From: Ruminococcus sp.
Lineage (GTDB): Bacteria > Bacillota > Clostridia > Oscillospirales > Acutalibacteraceae
Length of the DNA: 12,776 nt
Reading direction: 5' to 3'
Assembly (NCBI GenBank): GCA_022510985.1
Contig: JAFLSL010000009.1
Span: 1 to 12,776, forward strand
The notes beneath the pieces are model-generated. The model worked only from the letters and a program-made list of their open reading frames with translations. It was not told the origin of the DNA and did not search any database. Below, piece by piece: positions 1 to 6,037 of the stretch (position 1 is the stretch's first letter; each line of letters starts with the position of its first letter). The translations under genes were made by a program, and so were the position numbers.

Positions 1-41
1 ATTATCAACGTTGACAATATAAGTGCTATTAACTTTTTCAT
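1..41 (-). CDS. 5' end of a probable exported protein or lipoprotein (partial)
   Basis: Only the first 13 codons lie in the window. They read MKKLIALILSTLI: a two-lysine N-terminus followed by a hydrophobic run, as at the start of a Sec signal peptide. An excellent Shine-Dalgarno sequence (AAAGGAGGAAC, plus-strand complement at about 46-56) lies a few bases before the ATG, which makes the start convincing despite the short piece. The mature protein is off the edge, so its function cannot be named. It lies downstream of the terminator of the coaD cluster and is probably a separate transcription unit. No strong promoter could be picked in the roughly 85 bp between that terminator and the Shine-Dalgarno. 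Confidence 0.7.
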   Translation of the reverse strand, partial: MKKLIALILSTLI

Positions 42-127
42 AAAAGTTCCTCCTTTATTTACTATCTATAACTCTTAAAACTTAAAAAATGTGACACACT
101 TTTTTAAGAAAATACACTGCATGGTAT

Positions 128-166
128 AAAAAAAGGATAACACCGATAAAAGTCAGCATTATCCTT
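128..166 (-). terminator. Rho-independent terminator of the rsmD-coaD-coiled-coil unit
   Basis: Read on the minus strand, an AAGGATAA arm (complement of 159-166) pairs perfectly with TTATCCTT (complement of 133-140). The stem extends inward with G-U and Watson-Crick pairs to a loop of about six bases. A run of seven T follows directly (complement of 128-134). It starts 21 bp past the stop codon of the coiled-coil gene, as expected for the end of this unit. Confidence 0.85.
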
Positions 167-187
167 AAATTAGCTTTTTAATTTTTA

Positions 188-643
188 TTATTTCTTAGAT
201 GACTTGAAATTCTGGCGAGCCTTGCGAACTTCCTGAGCACAAGATGTCAGAACGTCATCGGTGCGTTTCATAATACCGTCAACGTATTCGTTCGCCGCCT
301 TGGTAATCTCGTTAGCTCTTTTCTTAGCGTCGGCAATAATCTCACGAGCCTGAGCCTCGGCTGCACGGGTAATTTCATTCTCGCTTACCATAATTCTGCG
401 ACGCTCCTCAGCTTGGCGGATAATATCCTCGCTGTTGCTGTTAGCCTCAGCTAAAATCTGCTCTCTGTCAGCTACGATATTCTTAGCCTGACGGATTTCG
501 CTCGGAAGAGTGTCCTCAATCTCGTCGAGAATATCAAAAATTCTCTCGCCTGAGATAAGAACCTTCTTATCCTTAGAAAGCGGCATTGCTCTGGCATTGT
601 TTACCATATCCTGTAATTCAAGAATTAAATCGTCTACTCTCAT
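188..643 (-). CDS. Coiled-coil protein, V-ATPase subunit H / F0 subunit b-like, function unknown
   Basis: This 151-residue protein is highly charged and almost entirely predicted helix. A short N-terminal segment (residues 1-50) precedes a long coiled-coil-like stretch (about 50-140) rich in Ala, Glu, Arg, Ile and Asn, with repeats such as IIRQAEERRR and AREIIADAKKRANEI. It has no signal peptide, membrane segment or catalytic motif. Similar proteins are often annotated as 'ATPase' or V-type ATPase subunit H because of coiled-coil resemblance, and also resemble DivIVA-like or F0-b stalk proteins. Such a gene next to coaD is familiar in Clostridia, so the neighbourhood supports a real, conserved gene. 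I chose the ATG at 643 (MRVDDLILEL) because GGAG lies 8 bases upstream; an in-frame GTG at 652 is poorly placed. It is 13 bp behind coaD and surely co-transcribed. The biochemical role is unknown. Confidence 0.85.
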   Translation of the reverse strand: MRVDDLILELQDMVNNARAMPLSKDKKVLISGERIFDILDEIEDTLPSEIRQAKNIVADREQILAEANSNSEDIIRQAEERRRIMVSENEITRAAEAQAREIIADAKKRANEITKAANEYVDGIMKRTDDVLTSCAQEVRKARQNFKSSKK

Positions 644-656
644 TTTTCCCACTCCA

Positions 657-1145
657 TTATCTAAAGTTTTTTAATCTTTTTAGTATTTTATCATGCACGC
701 ACTCGGGTACAAAAGAGCTTATATCTCCACCCAAAGCGGCTACCTGCTTAACCATACTTGAGCTTAAATACATAAACTCTGAGTTACAGGTTAAGAAAAC
801 CGTTTCAAGCTCCGGGTTAAGCTTTTTGTTCGTGAGTGCCTGCTGAAATTCATATTCAAAGTCCGATACGGCACGAAGTCCCTTTACTATTGCCGTGATG
901 CCTTTCTCCTTAGCATAATAAGCTAACAATCCGTCAAAGCCGACAATCTCAACATTATCAAGTTCCTTTGTCGCTTCTTCCAACAGTTCAATACGCTCCG
1001 CCGTAGTAAAGCTCGGGGTTTTCTCCGCGTTTTTTAAAACGCCTACTACAACCTCATCGAACATTTTGGACGCTCGGGTGATAATATCAATATGTCCCAA
1101 CGTAACAGGATCAAAGCTGCCCGGACAAATAACCTTTGTTTTCAT
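657..1145 (-). CDS. coaD: Phosphopantetheine adenylyltransferase
   Basis: CoaD transfers AMP from ATP to 4'-phosphopantetheine, giving dephospho-CoA, the penultimate step of cytosolic coenzyme A synthesis. The 162-residue length is standard. The nucleotidyltransferase signature is clear: GSFDPVTLGH at residues 9-18, with the TxGH histidine at 18, and a C-terminal YLSSSMVKQVAALGGD corresponding to the ISSTxVR motif. VKGLRAVSDFEYE in the middle carries the conserved Lys and Arg of the phosphopantetheine/ATP site. I chose the ATG at 1145, six bases after a GGGAAG Shine-Dalgarno, over the upstream TTG at 1151. It lies 45 bp downstream of rsmD; the rsmD-coaD pair is common in Firmicutes. It has no promoter of its own that I can see. 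Confidence 0.97.
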   Translation of the reverse strand: MKTKVICPGSFDPVTLGHIDIITRASKMFDEVVVGVLKNAEKTPSFTTAERIELLEEATKELDNVEIVGFDGLLAYYAKEKGITAIVKGLRAVSDFEYEFQQALTNKKLNPELETVFLTCNSEFMYLSSSMVKQVAALGGDISSFVPECVHDKILKRLKNFR

Positions 1146-1190
1146 AAGCAACTTCCCGATTTTATTTTTGCCGTTAATCTAAAATTAACG

Positions 1191-1736
1191 CTAAACATAA
1201 TCCCTGTGTCTGTACAGAGATATTTTTATTTTACCATAGTGTTTCTGTCTGTCAAGCATAAATTCGCCATAATTTTGCAAAATTTCCTCATTTTCGGGAT
1301 TTTCTACGATAACTATGCCGGTTTTTTTCACTTTTTCAAAGATTTTCGGAAGAACTTCCTGCAAAATTCCTGTTCCGTAAGGCGGGTCGAGGTAGGCGAT
1401 ATCAAACTGCTCTGTCAGCATATCAAGATATGCTGAGCTGTCGGTATGGATAACCTTTGCCCTGTCGTAGAAACCTACGTTGTTTAAATTTTTTCTTATT
1501 ATATCAACCGATTTTCTTGAACTGTCTACGAATACAGCGGCCTCGGCACCACGGCTGAGTGCCTCAATTCCCATCTGTCCGCTGCCTGCGAATAGGTCAA
1601 GGAACTTTCTTCCCTGAATATCAAACTGTATTGCTGAAAAAATCGCTTCTTTTACCTTAGCGGTAGTCGGACGCACGTCCTCGCCCTCGAGAGTTATAAG
1701 CTTTCTTCCGCGGGCCTCGCCTGTTATAACACGCAT
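1191..1736 (-). CDS. rsmD: 16S rRNA (guanine(966)-N(2))-methyltransferase
   Basis: RsmD methylates N2 of a guanine in the small-subunit rRNA (G966 in E. coli numbering) using S-adenosylmethionine, during or after 30S assembly. The 181-residue protein has the SAM-binding motif DLFAGSGQMG (residues 47-56) and the catalytic N-methyltransferase motif DPPY (117-120). The N-terminal MRVITGEARGRKL and RPTTAKVKEAIF segments are typical of the family. The ATG at 1736 follows AGGAGG by six bases, so the TTG seven codons upstream is not the start. The gene begins the rsmD-coaD-coiled-coil unit, with a promoter between it and uvrC. Confidence 0.96.
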   Translation of the reverse strand: MRVITGEARGRKLITLEGEDVRPTTAKVKEAIFSAIQFDIQGRKFLDLFAGSGQMGIEALSRGAEAAVFVDSSRKSVDIIRKNLNNVGFYDRAKVIHTDSSAYLDMLTEQFDIAYLDPPYGTGILQEVLPKIFEKVKKTGIVIVENPENEEILQNYGEFMLDRQKHYGKIKISLYRHRDYV

Positions 1737-1766
1737 AATAGTCCTCCTGACGCTCAATTTTTCTGT

Positions 1767-1795
1767 ATTTTAGCACATAATTTTAAAATTTACAA
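1767..1795 (-). promoter_or_regulatory. Sigma-A promoter of rsmD-coaD, -35 overlapping the uvrC stop codon
   Basis: On the minus strand, TTGTAA (complement of 1790-1795) is followed after 17 bp by TAAAAT (complement of 1767-1772). A TG one base before the -10 makes an extended -10 (TGCTAAAAT). The TAA of the -35 hexamer is also the uvrC stop codon. The predicted transcript starts near 1760, giving a leader of about 24 nt with AGGAGG before the rsmD ATG. It has the same hexamers and spacing as the rimM promoter. Confidence 0.65.
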
Positions 1796-3622
1796 ATCTG
1801 AATGAAAGTAATTATAAACTGCAACTGCACTGTCGTGAGTCATTCGCGGGCAGTTTTCAAGCTCCTCTAAATCGGCATTTTTTATATTAGCTATAGTCTG
1901 AAAGTGCTTTAGGAGTGCCTTTGCCCTGACCTCTCCTATTCCGTCAATATCGGTAAGCGAGCTTTTAAAGGTCGTTTTCTTTCGACGCTGGTGATGGTAG
2001 CCGATTGAAAACCTATGAACCTCGTCTTGCATTTTGCTGATAAAGGTAAATACCGAGCGACGCGAGCTGATTGTTATTTCTCCGCCGCTGCCGGTTATTG
2101 CACGAGTGCGGTGACTTCCGTCTTTCACCATACCGAAAAGCGGTACGTTTACATTATGCTTTTTGAGTATCGGCTCAACCGCCGCGACCTGACCTTTACC
2201 GCCGTCAAGCAAAATTAAATCGGGAAGTCTGCCAAAGCCCTCGCCCGTTTCTTTAAGCTCCTCGTACTCGGTAAAACGTCTGTCAAGCACTTCCGCCATT
2301 GAGGCGTAATCGTCCTGACCCTCAAAGGATTTTATCTTAAACTTTTTGTAGGCTTTCTTAAGCGGTTTTCCGTTTTCGTAAACTATCATTCCCGCAACAT
2401 TTTCCGTTCCTGCAAGGTTTGAAATATCGTAGGACTCGATATATTCGGGAATTTTTGACAGCCCGAGAAGATTTTTAAGCTCCTCTAAAACGGAATATTC
2501 CCGCGAAGTTCTGCCCTTAATCTGTGCTAAAACCTCGGCGGCGTTTTTACGACACATCGAAACAAGCTGTGCCTGCTCTCCTCGTTGCGGATTTGTGATA
2601 TATACCCTTCGACCGAGCTTTTCGCTAAGCCATTTTTCGACAGCCTCTTTATCTCCGATTTCCCTATCCAAGGTAAGATTACGCGGAATTTCACGATTCA
2701 TTGAATAGTAGCTGATAATAAACTGCGAAAGCTCCTCGTCATCGTTCATAGGCGAATTTACCACAAAATTTTCGTGGTCACAAAGCCGACCGCCCTCGAA
2801 TTTAAAAATCTGGAAACAGCCTCTCTCGCTGTCGGTAAAATACGCAATTACGTCCTGATCGGGAACATTTACGGAAACTACCTTCTGCTTGTCCGCCATT
2901 TTGCGGACGGCGATAATTTTATCGCGGATTTTCGCCGCACGTTCAAAGTCGAGATTGTCGGACGCCGTTTCCATTTCAGCGGTAAGTTCCTTTAAAGATT
3001 TTGAACTTCCGCCTTTAAGAAAGTCGAGTGCCTGCTCTACGTTTTCGTTATATTCTTTAAAACTGACTTTTCCCCTGCAGGGTGCTAAACACTGCTTAAT
3101 ATGAAAATTCAGACACGGACGTGACTTCCCGAAATCCTCGGGGAATTTTCGGTTGCAGGTGGGTAGTTTGAAAATTTTATTAGCTTCCTCAACCGACTGT
3201 TTTACATAGTAGCTGTTTTTATAGGGACCTATATAAATCGCCCCGTCATCCTTTTTTTGGAGTTCATAGGTTATTTTACGCCATTTATCGGGACTTACTC
3301 TGATATACGAATAACCTTTATCGTCCTTTAAGAGAATGTTGTACTTAGGAGTATGCTGTTTAATTAAGCTGCACTCCAGAATAAGTGCCTCAAACTCGCT
3401 GTCACAGATAATATACTCGAAGTCATCAACGTTCTCGACCATTCGCCGAACCTTTTCGGCGTGGTTATTTTGGGAACCGAAATACTGGGAAACGCGGTTT
3501 TTGAGTGCTTTAGCTTTTCCGATATATATAATTTTACCGCTTTTATTGTGCATTATATACACACCCGGCGAAAGCGGGAGTGCCATAGCCTTTTTTCTAA
3601 GCTCAGCTAATTTTTCGTTCAT
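1790..3622 (-). CDS. uvrC: Excinuclease ABC subunit C
   Basis: UvrC makes both incisions around bulky DNA lesions in the UvrABC nucleotide-excision repair complex. All parts of the 610-residue protein are visible. The N-terminal GIY-YIG nuclease (about 16-94; GVY at 20-22, YIG at 33-35, Arg43) makes the 3' cut. Four cysteines at 156, 170, 178 and 182 match the spacing reported to hold an iron-sulfur cluster in E. coli UvrC. The UVR/UvrB-binding helix is at about 205-245. The RNase H-like 5' nuclease carries YDISNLAGTENVAG, LILLDGGKGQVAA and the HRFSIGYHHQRR histidine. C-terminal helix-hairpin-helix motifs include LTDIDGIGEVRAKALLKHF. The ATG at 3622 has only a weak Shine-Dalgarno (GAAGTGA) and lies 19 bp past a strong terminator. 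Confidence 0.98.
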   Translation of the reverse strand: MNEKLAELRKKAMALPLSPGVYIMHNKSGKIIYIGKAKALKNRVSQYFGSQNNHAEKVRRMVENVDDFEYIICDSEFEALILECSLIKQHTPKYNILLKDDKGYSYIRVSPDKWRKITYELQKKDDGAIYIGPYKNSYYVKQSVEEANKIFKLPTCNRKFPEDFGKSRPCLNFHIKQCLAPCRGKVSFKEYNENVEQALDFLKGGSSKSLKELTAEMETASDNLDFERAAKIRDKIIAVRKMADKQKVVSVNVPDQDVIAYFTDSERGCFQIFKFEGGRLCDHENFVVNSPMNDDEELSQFIISYYSMNREIPRNLTLDREIGDKEAVEKWLSEKLGRRVYITNPQRGEQAQLVSMCRKNAAEVLAQIKGRTSREYSVLEELKNLLGLSKIPEYIESYDISNLAGTENVAGMIVYENGKPLKKAYKKFKIKSFEGQDDYASMAEVLDRRFTEYEELKETGEGFGRLPDLILLDGGKGQVAAVEPILKKHNVNVPLFGMVKDGSHRTRAITGSGGEITISSRRSVFTFISKMQDEVHRFSIGYHHQRRKKTTFKSSLTDIDGIGEVRAKALLKHFQTIANIKNADLEELENCPRMTHDSAVAVYNYFHSDL

Positions 3623-3640
3623 AATATCACTTCAACAAAT

Positions 3641-3664
3641 AAAAAAAGGGCGGAAACTCCGCCC
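3641..3664 (-). terminator. Strong Rho-independent terminator after ptsH
   Basis: On the minus strand, GGGCGGA pairs with TCCGCCC (7 bp, five of them in the GC core) around a three-base loop GTT, followed directly by seven T. It begins 18 bp after the ptsH stop codon and ends 19 bp before the uvrC ATG. It clearly matches the canonical terminator form on the minus strand; the opposite strand has no T-run after the stem. Confidence 0.92.
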
Positions 3665-3682
3665 GATAAGCTCTGTGTTTTA

Positions 3683-3946
3683 TTAATCAGCAAAACCTGA
3701 CTCAACAAGAGCAACAAGACCGTCAACAGCCTCCTGCTCATCAGCACCGTCAGCAATAATCTTAATACCTGTTCCGCCGATAATACCAAGTGAAAGTACG
3801 CCGAGAAGACTTTTAGCATTAACTCTTCTCTCTTCCTTTTCTACCCAGATAGTTGACTTATACTCGTTAGCCTTCTGAATAAAAAAAGTTGCCGGACGTG
3901 CGTGTAAACCAGCCTTATTTTCAACCATAACATCCTTAACGTACAT
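3683..3946 (-). CDS. ptsH: Phosphocarrier protein HPr
   Basis: HPr passes phosphate from PEP via enzyme I to the sugar-specific EIIA proteins of the phosphotransferase system. In Firmicutes it also signals carbon status through HPr kinase. The 87-residue length is standard. The active-site motif GLHARPA places His at 15, the residue phosphorylated by enzyme I. NAKSLLGVLSLGI places Ser at 46, the HPr kinase target that lets it act as a CcpA co-repressor. His15 separates it from Crh, which has Gln there. The start has AGAGGG eight bases upstream. It is a single-gene unit here: its own promoter lies upstream, a strong terminator follows, and ptsI (enzyme I) is not adjacent. Confidence 0.95.
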   Translation of the reverse strand: MYVKDVMVENKAGLHARPATFFIQKANEYKSTIWVEKEERRVNAKSLLGVLSLGIIGGTGIKIIADGADEQEAVDGLVALVESGFAD

Positions 3947-4015
3947 AAGTAAAACCCTCTCTAAATCTTATATAGTGTTTTAAAAAATCCCACTCGGACA
4001 TTTCCGATTTATTAT

Positions 4016-4043
4016 ATTATATCACTTTTCTTTTTAACGTCAA
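4016..4043 (-). promoter_or_regulatory. Extended -10 sigma-A promoter of ptsH
   Basis: On the minus strand, TTGACG (complement of 4038-4043) is followed after 16 bp by TATAAT (complement of 4016-4021), with TG placed as TGATATAAT. This is 5/6 plus 6/6 hexamer agreement with an extended -10. The transcript should start near 4009, leaving a leader of about 60 nt. That leader contains a small stem TCGGA-AATG-TCCGA (3994-4007) of unknown meaning. I found no clear CcpA (cre) site. Confidence 0.8.
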
Positions 4044-4049
4044 CACTCA

Positions 4050-4088
4050 AAAATCAATTTTGGATTTAGTAATAATTTAATCGATTTT
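4050..4088 (-). terminator. Weak AU-rich terminator-like hairpin after trmD
   Basis: On the minus strand, AAAATCGATT (complement of 4079-4088) can pair with AATTGATTTT (complement of 4050-4059) as ten pairs including one G-U, followed by a short T-run. The loop is about 19 bases and the stem is almost all A-U, so it is a poor terminator. Its position between the trmD stop and the ptsH promoter is the main reason to list it. Confidence 0.3.
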
Positions 4089-4114
4089 AAGTATTTTAGC
4101 TTTGTGCAACTTAA

Positions 4115-4852
4115 CTAATTTATACTATTTCGATATTTTTCGAGTATTGCTTTATCATCCGGAGACAGCTCCTTTTCCTCAAGCATATCGGGACGCTTAA
4201 CAGCGGTGTTTATGAGGCTATGCTCGTATCGCCAGCGGTCAACCTTTGCGTGATCTCCGCTGTAGAGAACAGGCGGAACCTCCAGTCCACGCCAGCTTAT
4301 AGGCTTTGTGTACTGCGGATATTCCAAAAGCCCGTTAAAATGGCTTTCCTCGGTAAAGCACTCGTTGTTTGAAAGCACGCCCGGGGCGAGCCTTGAGAGT
4401 GCATCGATAAATACAAGTGCGGGAAGTTCCCCGCCGGTGAGAACATAGTCGCCGATTGAGATTTCCTCGTCGATAAATTCGTCGATAATTCTCTGGTCAA
4501 TGCCCTCGTAGTGTCCTGCGAGGACGCAGATATTATCAAGCTCTGAAAGCTCTTTGAGCTTTTCCTGAGTTAAGGGCTTAGCCTGAGGCGACATATATAC
4601 AAAATGCGGTCTTTTACCACGTTTTTTACATATATCTTCAAAGCAAAGTGCGATAGGCTCGCACTTCATAAGCATACCCATTCCGCCGCCGTAGACGGTA
4701 TCGTCAACTCGGCGGTGCTTATCGAACGCGTAATCTCTCAGCTGATGACATTCAATTTCTATAGCCTCGCTTTTTCTTGCCCTGCCGATAATACTCTCAC
4801 CTAATACCGCCTCGCACATTTCGGGAAAAAGCGTAATTAAATCAATCTTCAT
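4115..4852 (-). CDS. trmD: tRNA (guanine(37)-N(1))-methyltransferase
   Basis: TrmD methylates N1 of G37, next to the anticodon of certain tRNAs, preventing +1 frameshifting; it is a SPOUT-fold dimer using S-adenosylmethionine. The 245-residue length is normal. Family motifs are present: VDDTVYGGGMGMLM (49-62), GHYEGIDQR (113-121) and IGDYVLTGGELPA (133-145), which form the trefoil-knot SAM site, and Arg154. The segment TEESHFNGLLEYPQYTKP aligns with TEDSFAEGLLDCPHYTRP of E. coli, so the catalytic base Asp169 is Glu169 here. The ATG overlaps the end of rimM by 11 bp, which implies translational coupling. In many Firmicutes rplS follows trmD; here ptsH does. Confidence 0.97.
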   Translation of the reverse strand: MKIDLITLFPEMCEAVLGESIIGRARKSEAIEIECHQLRDYAFDKHRRVDDTVYGGGMGMLMKCEPIALCFEDICKKRGKRPHFVYMSPQAKPLTQEKLKELSELDNICVLAGHYEGIDQRIIDEFIDEEISIGDYVLTGGELPALVFIDALSRLAPGVLSNNECFTEESHFNGLLEYPQYTKPISWRGLEVPPVLYSGDHAKVDRWRYEHSLINTAVKRPDMLEEKELSPDDKAILEKYRNSIN

Positions 4853-5357
4853 CTGAAAAAAGTCCCTTCATAGGTCTTATATAAACAATTCCGTCATCTA
4901 CATTTTTTTCAATTACAACACTGTCGATTACGGGAACGAAAAATTCTTTTCCGTCAGCGTTTTTAACAGTATAAACATCATTAGCACCCGTTTTAAAAAC
5001 GTCAAGAATTTCCCCATACTTGACGCTGTTATCGTCAAAATCAAGCACACTGCAACCGATTAAATCCTGAACGAAGTGTTTGCCTTTCGGAAGTTTTACG
5101 TCGTTTCTATCGATATAAAAAATCTTTCCTCTAAGCTTTTCGGCATCCTCAACTGTAGCTACACCTTCTACGGTAACGAGAACAATGTTTTTATGAGGAC
5201 GGCAATTCACTTTTAGCTTGGTTTCGCCTTCATCAAAATAAAGAACCTGAAAACTTGAAAGAAAATCGGGGCTGTCGCACCACGGATTAACTCTGAGTTC
5301 TCCACGCACACCATGAGTTCCTACAACTTTTCCGACTTCGAGATACTGCTTTTTCAT
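4842..5357 (-). CDS. rimM: Ribosome maturation factor RimM
   Basis: RimM binds ribosomal protein S19 and helps mature the 3' (head) domain of 16S rRNA in the 30S subunit. The 171-residue protein shows the N-terminal RimM barrel (YLEVGKVVGTHGVRGELRV, residues 4-22). A linker is followed by a C-terminal PRC-barrel (about 95-165: GCSVLDFDDNSVKYGEILDV, then FFVPVIDSVV and VYIRPMKGL). I chose the ATG at 5357, which has AGGTGA five bases upstream, over the GTG at 5366, which lies inside that ribosome binding site. It overlaps trmD by 11 bp. Unlike the usual single operon with rpsP, a terminator and a separate promoter divide it from khpA. Confidence 0.96.
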   Translation of the reverse strand: MKKQYLEVGKVVGTHGVRGELRVNPWCDSPDFLSSFQVLYFDEGETKLKVNCRPHKNIVLVTVEGVATVEDAEKLRGKIFYIDRNDVKLPKGKHFVQDLIGCSVLDFDDNSVKYGEILDVFKTGANDVYTVKNADGKEFFVPVIDSVVIEKNVDDGIVYIRPMKGLFSDED

Positions 5358-5374
5358 AAATATCACCTGCGGTT

Positions 5375-5403
5375 ATTTTAACATACAATATCCGTTTTTA
5401 CAA
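5375..5403 (-). promoter_or_regulatory. Sigma-A promoter of rimM-trmD, next to the khpA terminator
   Basis: On the minus strand, TTGTAA (complement of 5398-5403) is followed after 17 bp by TAAAAT (complement of 5375-5380), with an extended -10 TGTTAAAAT. The -35 directly abuts the T-run of the terminator. The transcript should begin near 5368, giving a leader of about 11 nt that just covers the AGGTGA ribosome binding site. The hexamers and spacing are identical to those of the rsmD promoter. Confidence 0.65.
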
Positions 5404-5438
5404 GAAAAAAGAGGTCGCCTTCTTAAAGACAACCTCTT
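5401..5438 (-). terminator. Rho-independent terminator of the ylxM-ffh-rpsP-khpA operon
   Basis: On the minus strand, a 13-pair stem (arms complementary to 5426-5438 and 5409-5421) closes a four-base loop. The outer seven pairs AAGAGGT/ACCTCTT are perfect. The inner half TGTCTT/AAGGCG uses two U-G pairs, which would be mismatches on the other strand. A T-rich run follows. It begins 14 bp after the khpA stop codon. Confidence 0.9.
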
Positions 5439-5452
5439 AATTCAGATTAGTA

Positions 5453-5686
5453 TTAGTCAATCTCAACCATAACCTTCTGCTCGTTTCTAACTGCAGCAGA
5501 ACGTGCGATTGTACGGATAGCCTTTGCAATTCTACCCTGCTTGCCGATGATGCGTCCCATATCGTCTTCAGCAACGTGGATGTGATAAACAACTACGTCT
5601 TCCTCGTTGGGAGCGTCTGCTGTAACTTCTACAGCGTCCGGATTTTCAACTAAACCCTTTGCAATAATTGTAAGTAAATCCTGCAT
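5453..5686 (-). CDS. khpA: KH-domain RNA-binding protein KhpA (YlqC/UPF0109 family)
   Basis: KhpA is a small single-KH RNA-binding protein. In other Gram-positive bacteria it pairs with KhpB/EloR and affects cell elongation and small-RNA networks. The 77-residue protein is essentially one KH domain with the GxxG loop GRIIGKQGRIAKAIR (GKQG at 48-51). This is preceded by a beta strand (VVVYHIHVAEDDM) and followed by VRNEQKVMVEID. The ATG at 5686 follows AAGGAAG by eight bases; the in-frame TTG at 5710 lies upstream of that site and is unlikely. It is 50 bp downstream of rpsP, the usual position, and is last in the operon. The khpB partner is not in this window. Confidence 0.93.
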   Translation of the reverse strand: MQDLLTIIAKGLVENPDAVEVTADAPNEEDVVVYHIHVAEDDMGRIIGKQGRIAKAIRTIARSAAVRNEQKVMVEID

Positions 5687-5719
5687 TTCTAAATCTTCCT
5701 TTCCATTCAAATGCTTTAA

Positions 5720-5748
5720 ATATTCGAATATATTGATTAGTCAATATA
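5720..5748 (-). repeat. Two overlapping palindromes at the rpsP stop codon / rpsP-khpA junction
   Basis: TATATTGA (5729-5736) and TCAATATA (5741-5748) form a perfect 8-bp inverted repeat whose four-base loop contains the rpsP stop codon (5737-5739). An adjacent perfect 12-bp palindrome ATATTCGAATAT (5720-5731) shares three bases with it. No T-run follows, so it is not a terminator. An RNA-processing or stability element, or chance in AT-rich sequence, are the alternatives. Confidence 0.5.
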
Positions 5749-5982
5749 TCCATTTTTCTTTAAGAGTGCCTTTACGGTATCTGTGGGCTGAGCACCGTTA
5801 GCAATCCACTTCTTAACTGCTTCGCCGTCAACCTTGAACTCTGAGGGGTTCTTTAAGATATCGTAGGTTCCGATTTCCTCGATGAAACGACCGTCACGAG
5901 GGTATCTGGAATCAGCTACAACTACACGATAGAACGGAGCCTTCTTCGCACCCATTCTTCTGAGTCTGATTTTTACTGCCAT
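5737..5982 (-). CDS. rpsP: 30S ribosomal protein S16
   Basis: S16 (bS16) is a primary binding protein of the 5' domain of 16S rRNA, needed for 30S assembly. The 81-residue protein carries the family start [41 protein letters not shown] almost unchanged, followed by the [26 protein letters not shown] helix region. The ATG at 5982 has a strong GGAGGTG six bases upstream; the GTG three codons earlier overlaps that site. It sits between ffh and khpA, the standard Firmicutes order. Confidence 0.98.
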   Translation of the reverse strand: MAVKIRLRRMGAKKAPFYRVVVADSRYPRDGRFIEEIGTYDILKNPSEFKVDGEAVKKWIANGAQPTDTVKALLKKNGYID

Positions 5983-6037
5983 CTTCTTCACCTCCGATTA
6001 ATAGTTTTGATTTATTTAAGGAATAATACCTAACTAA

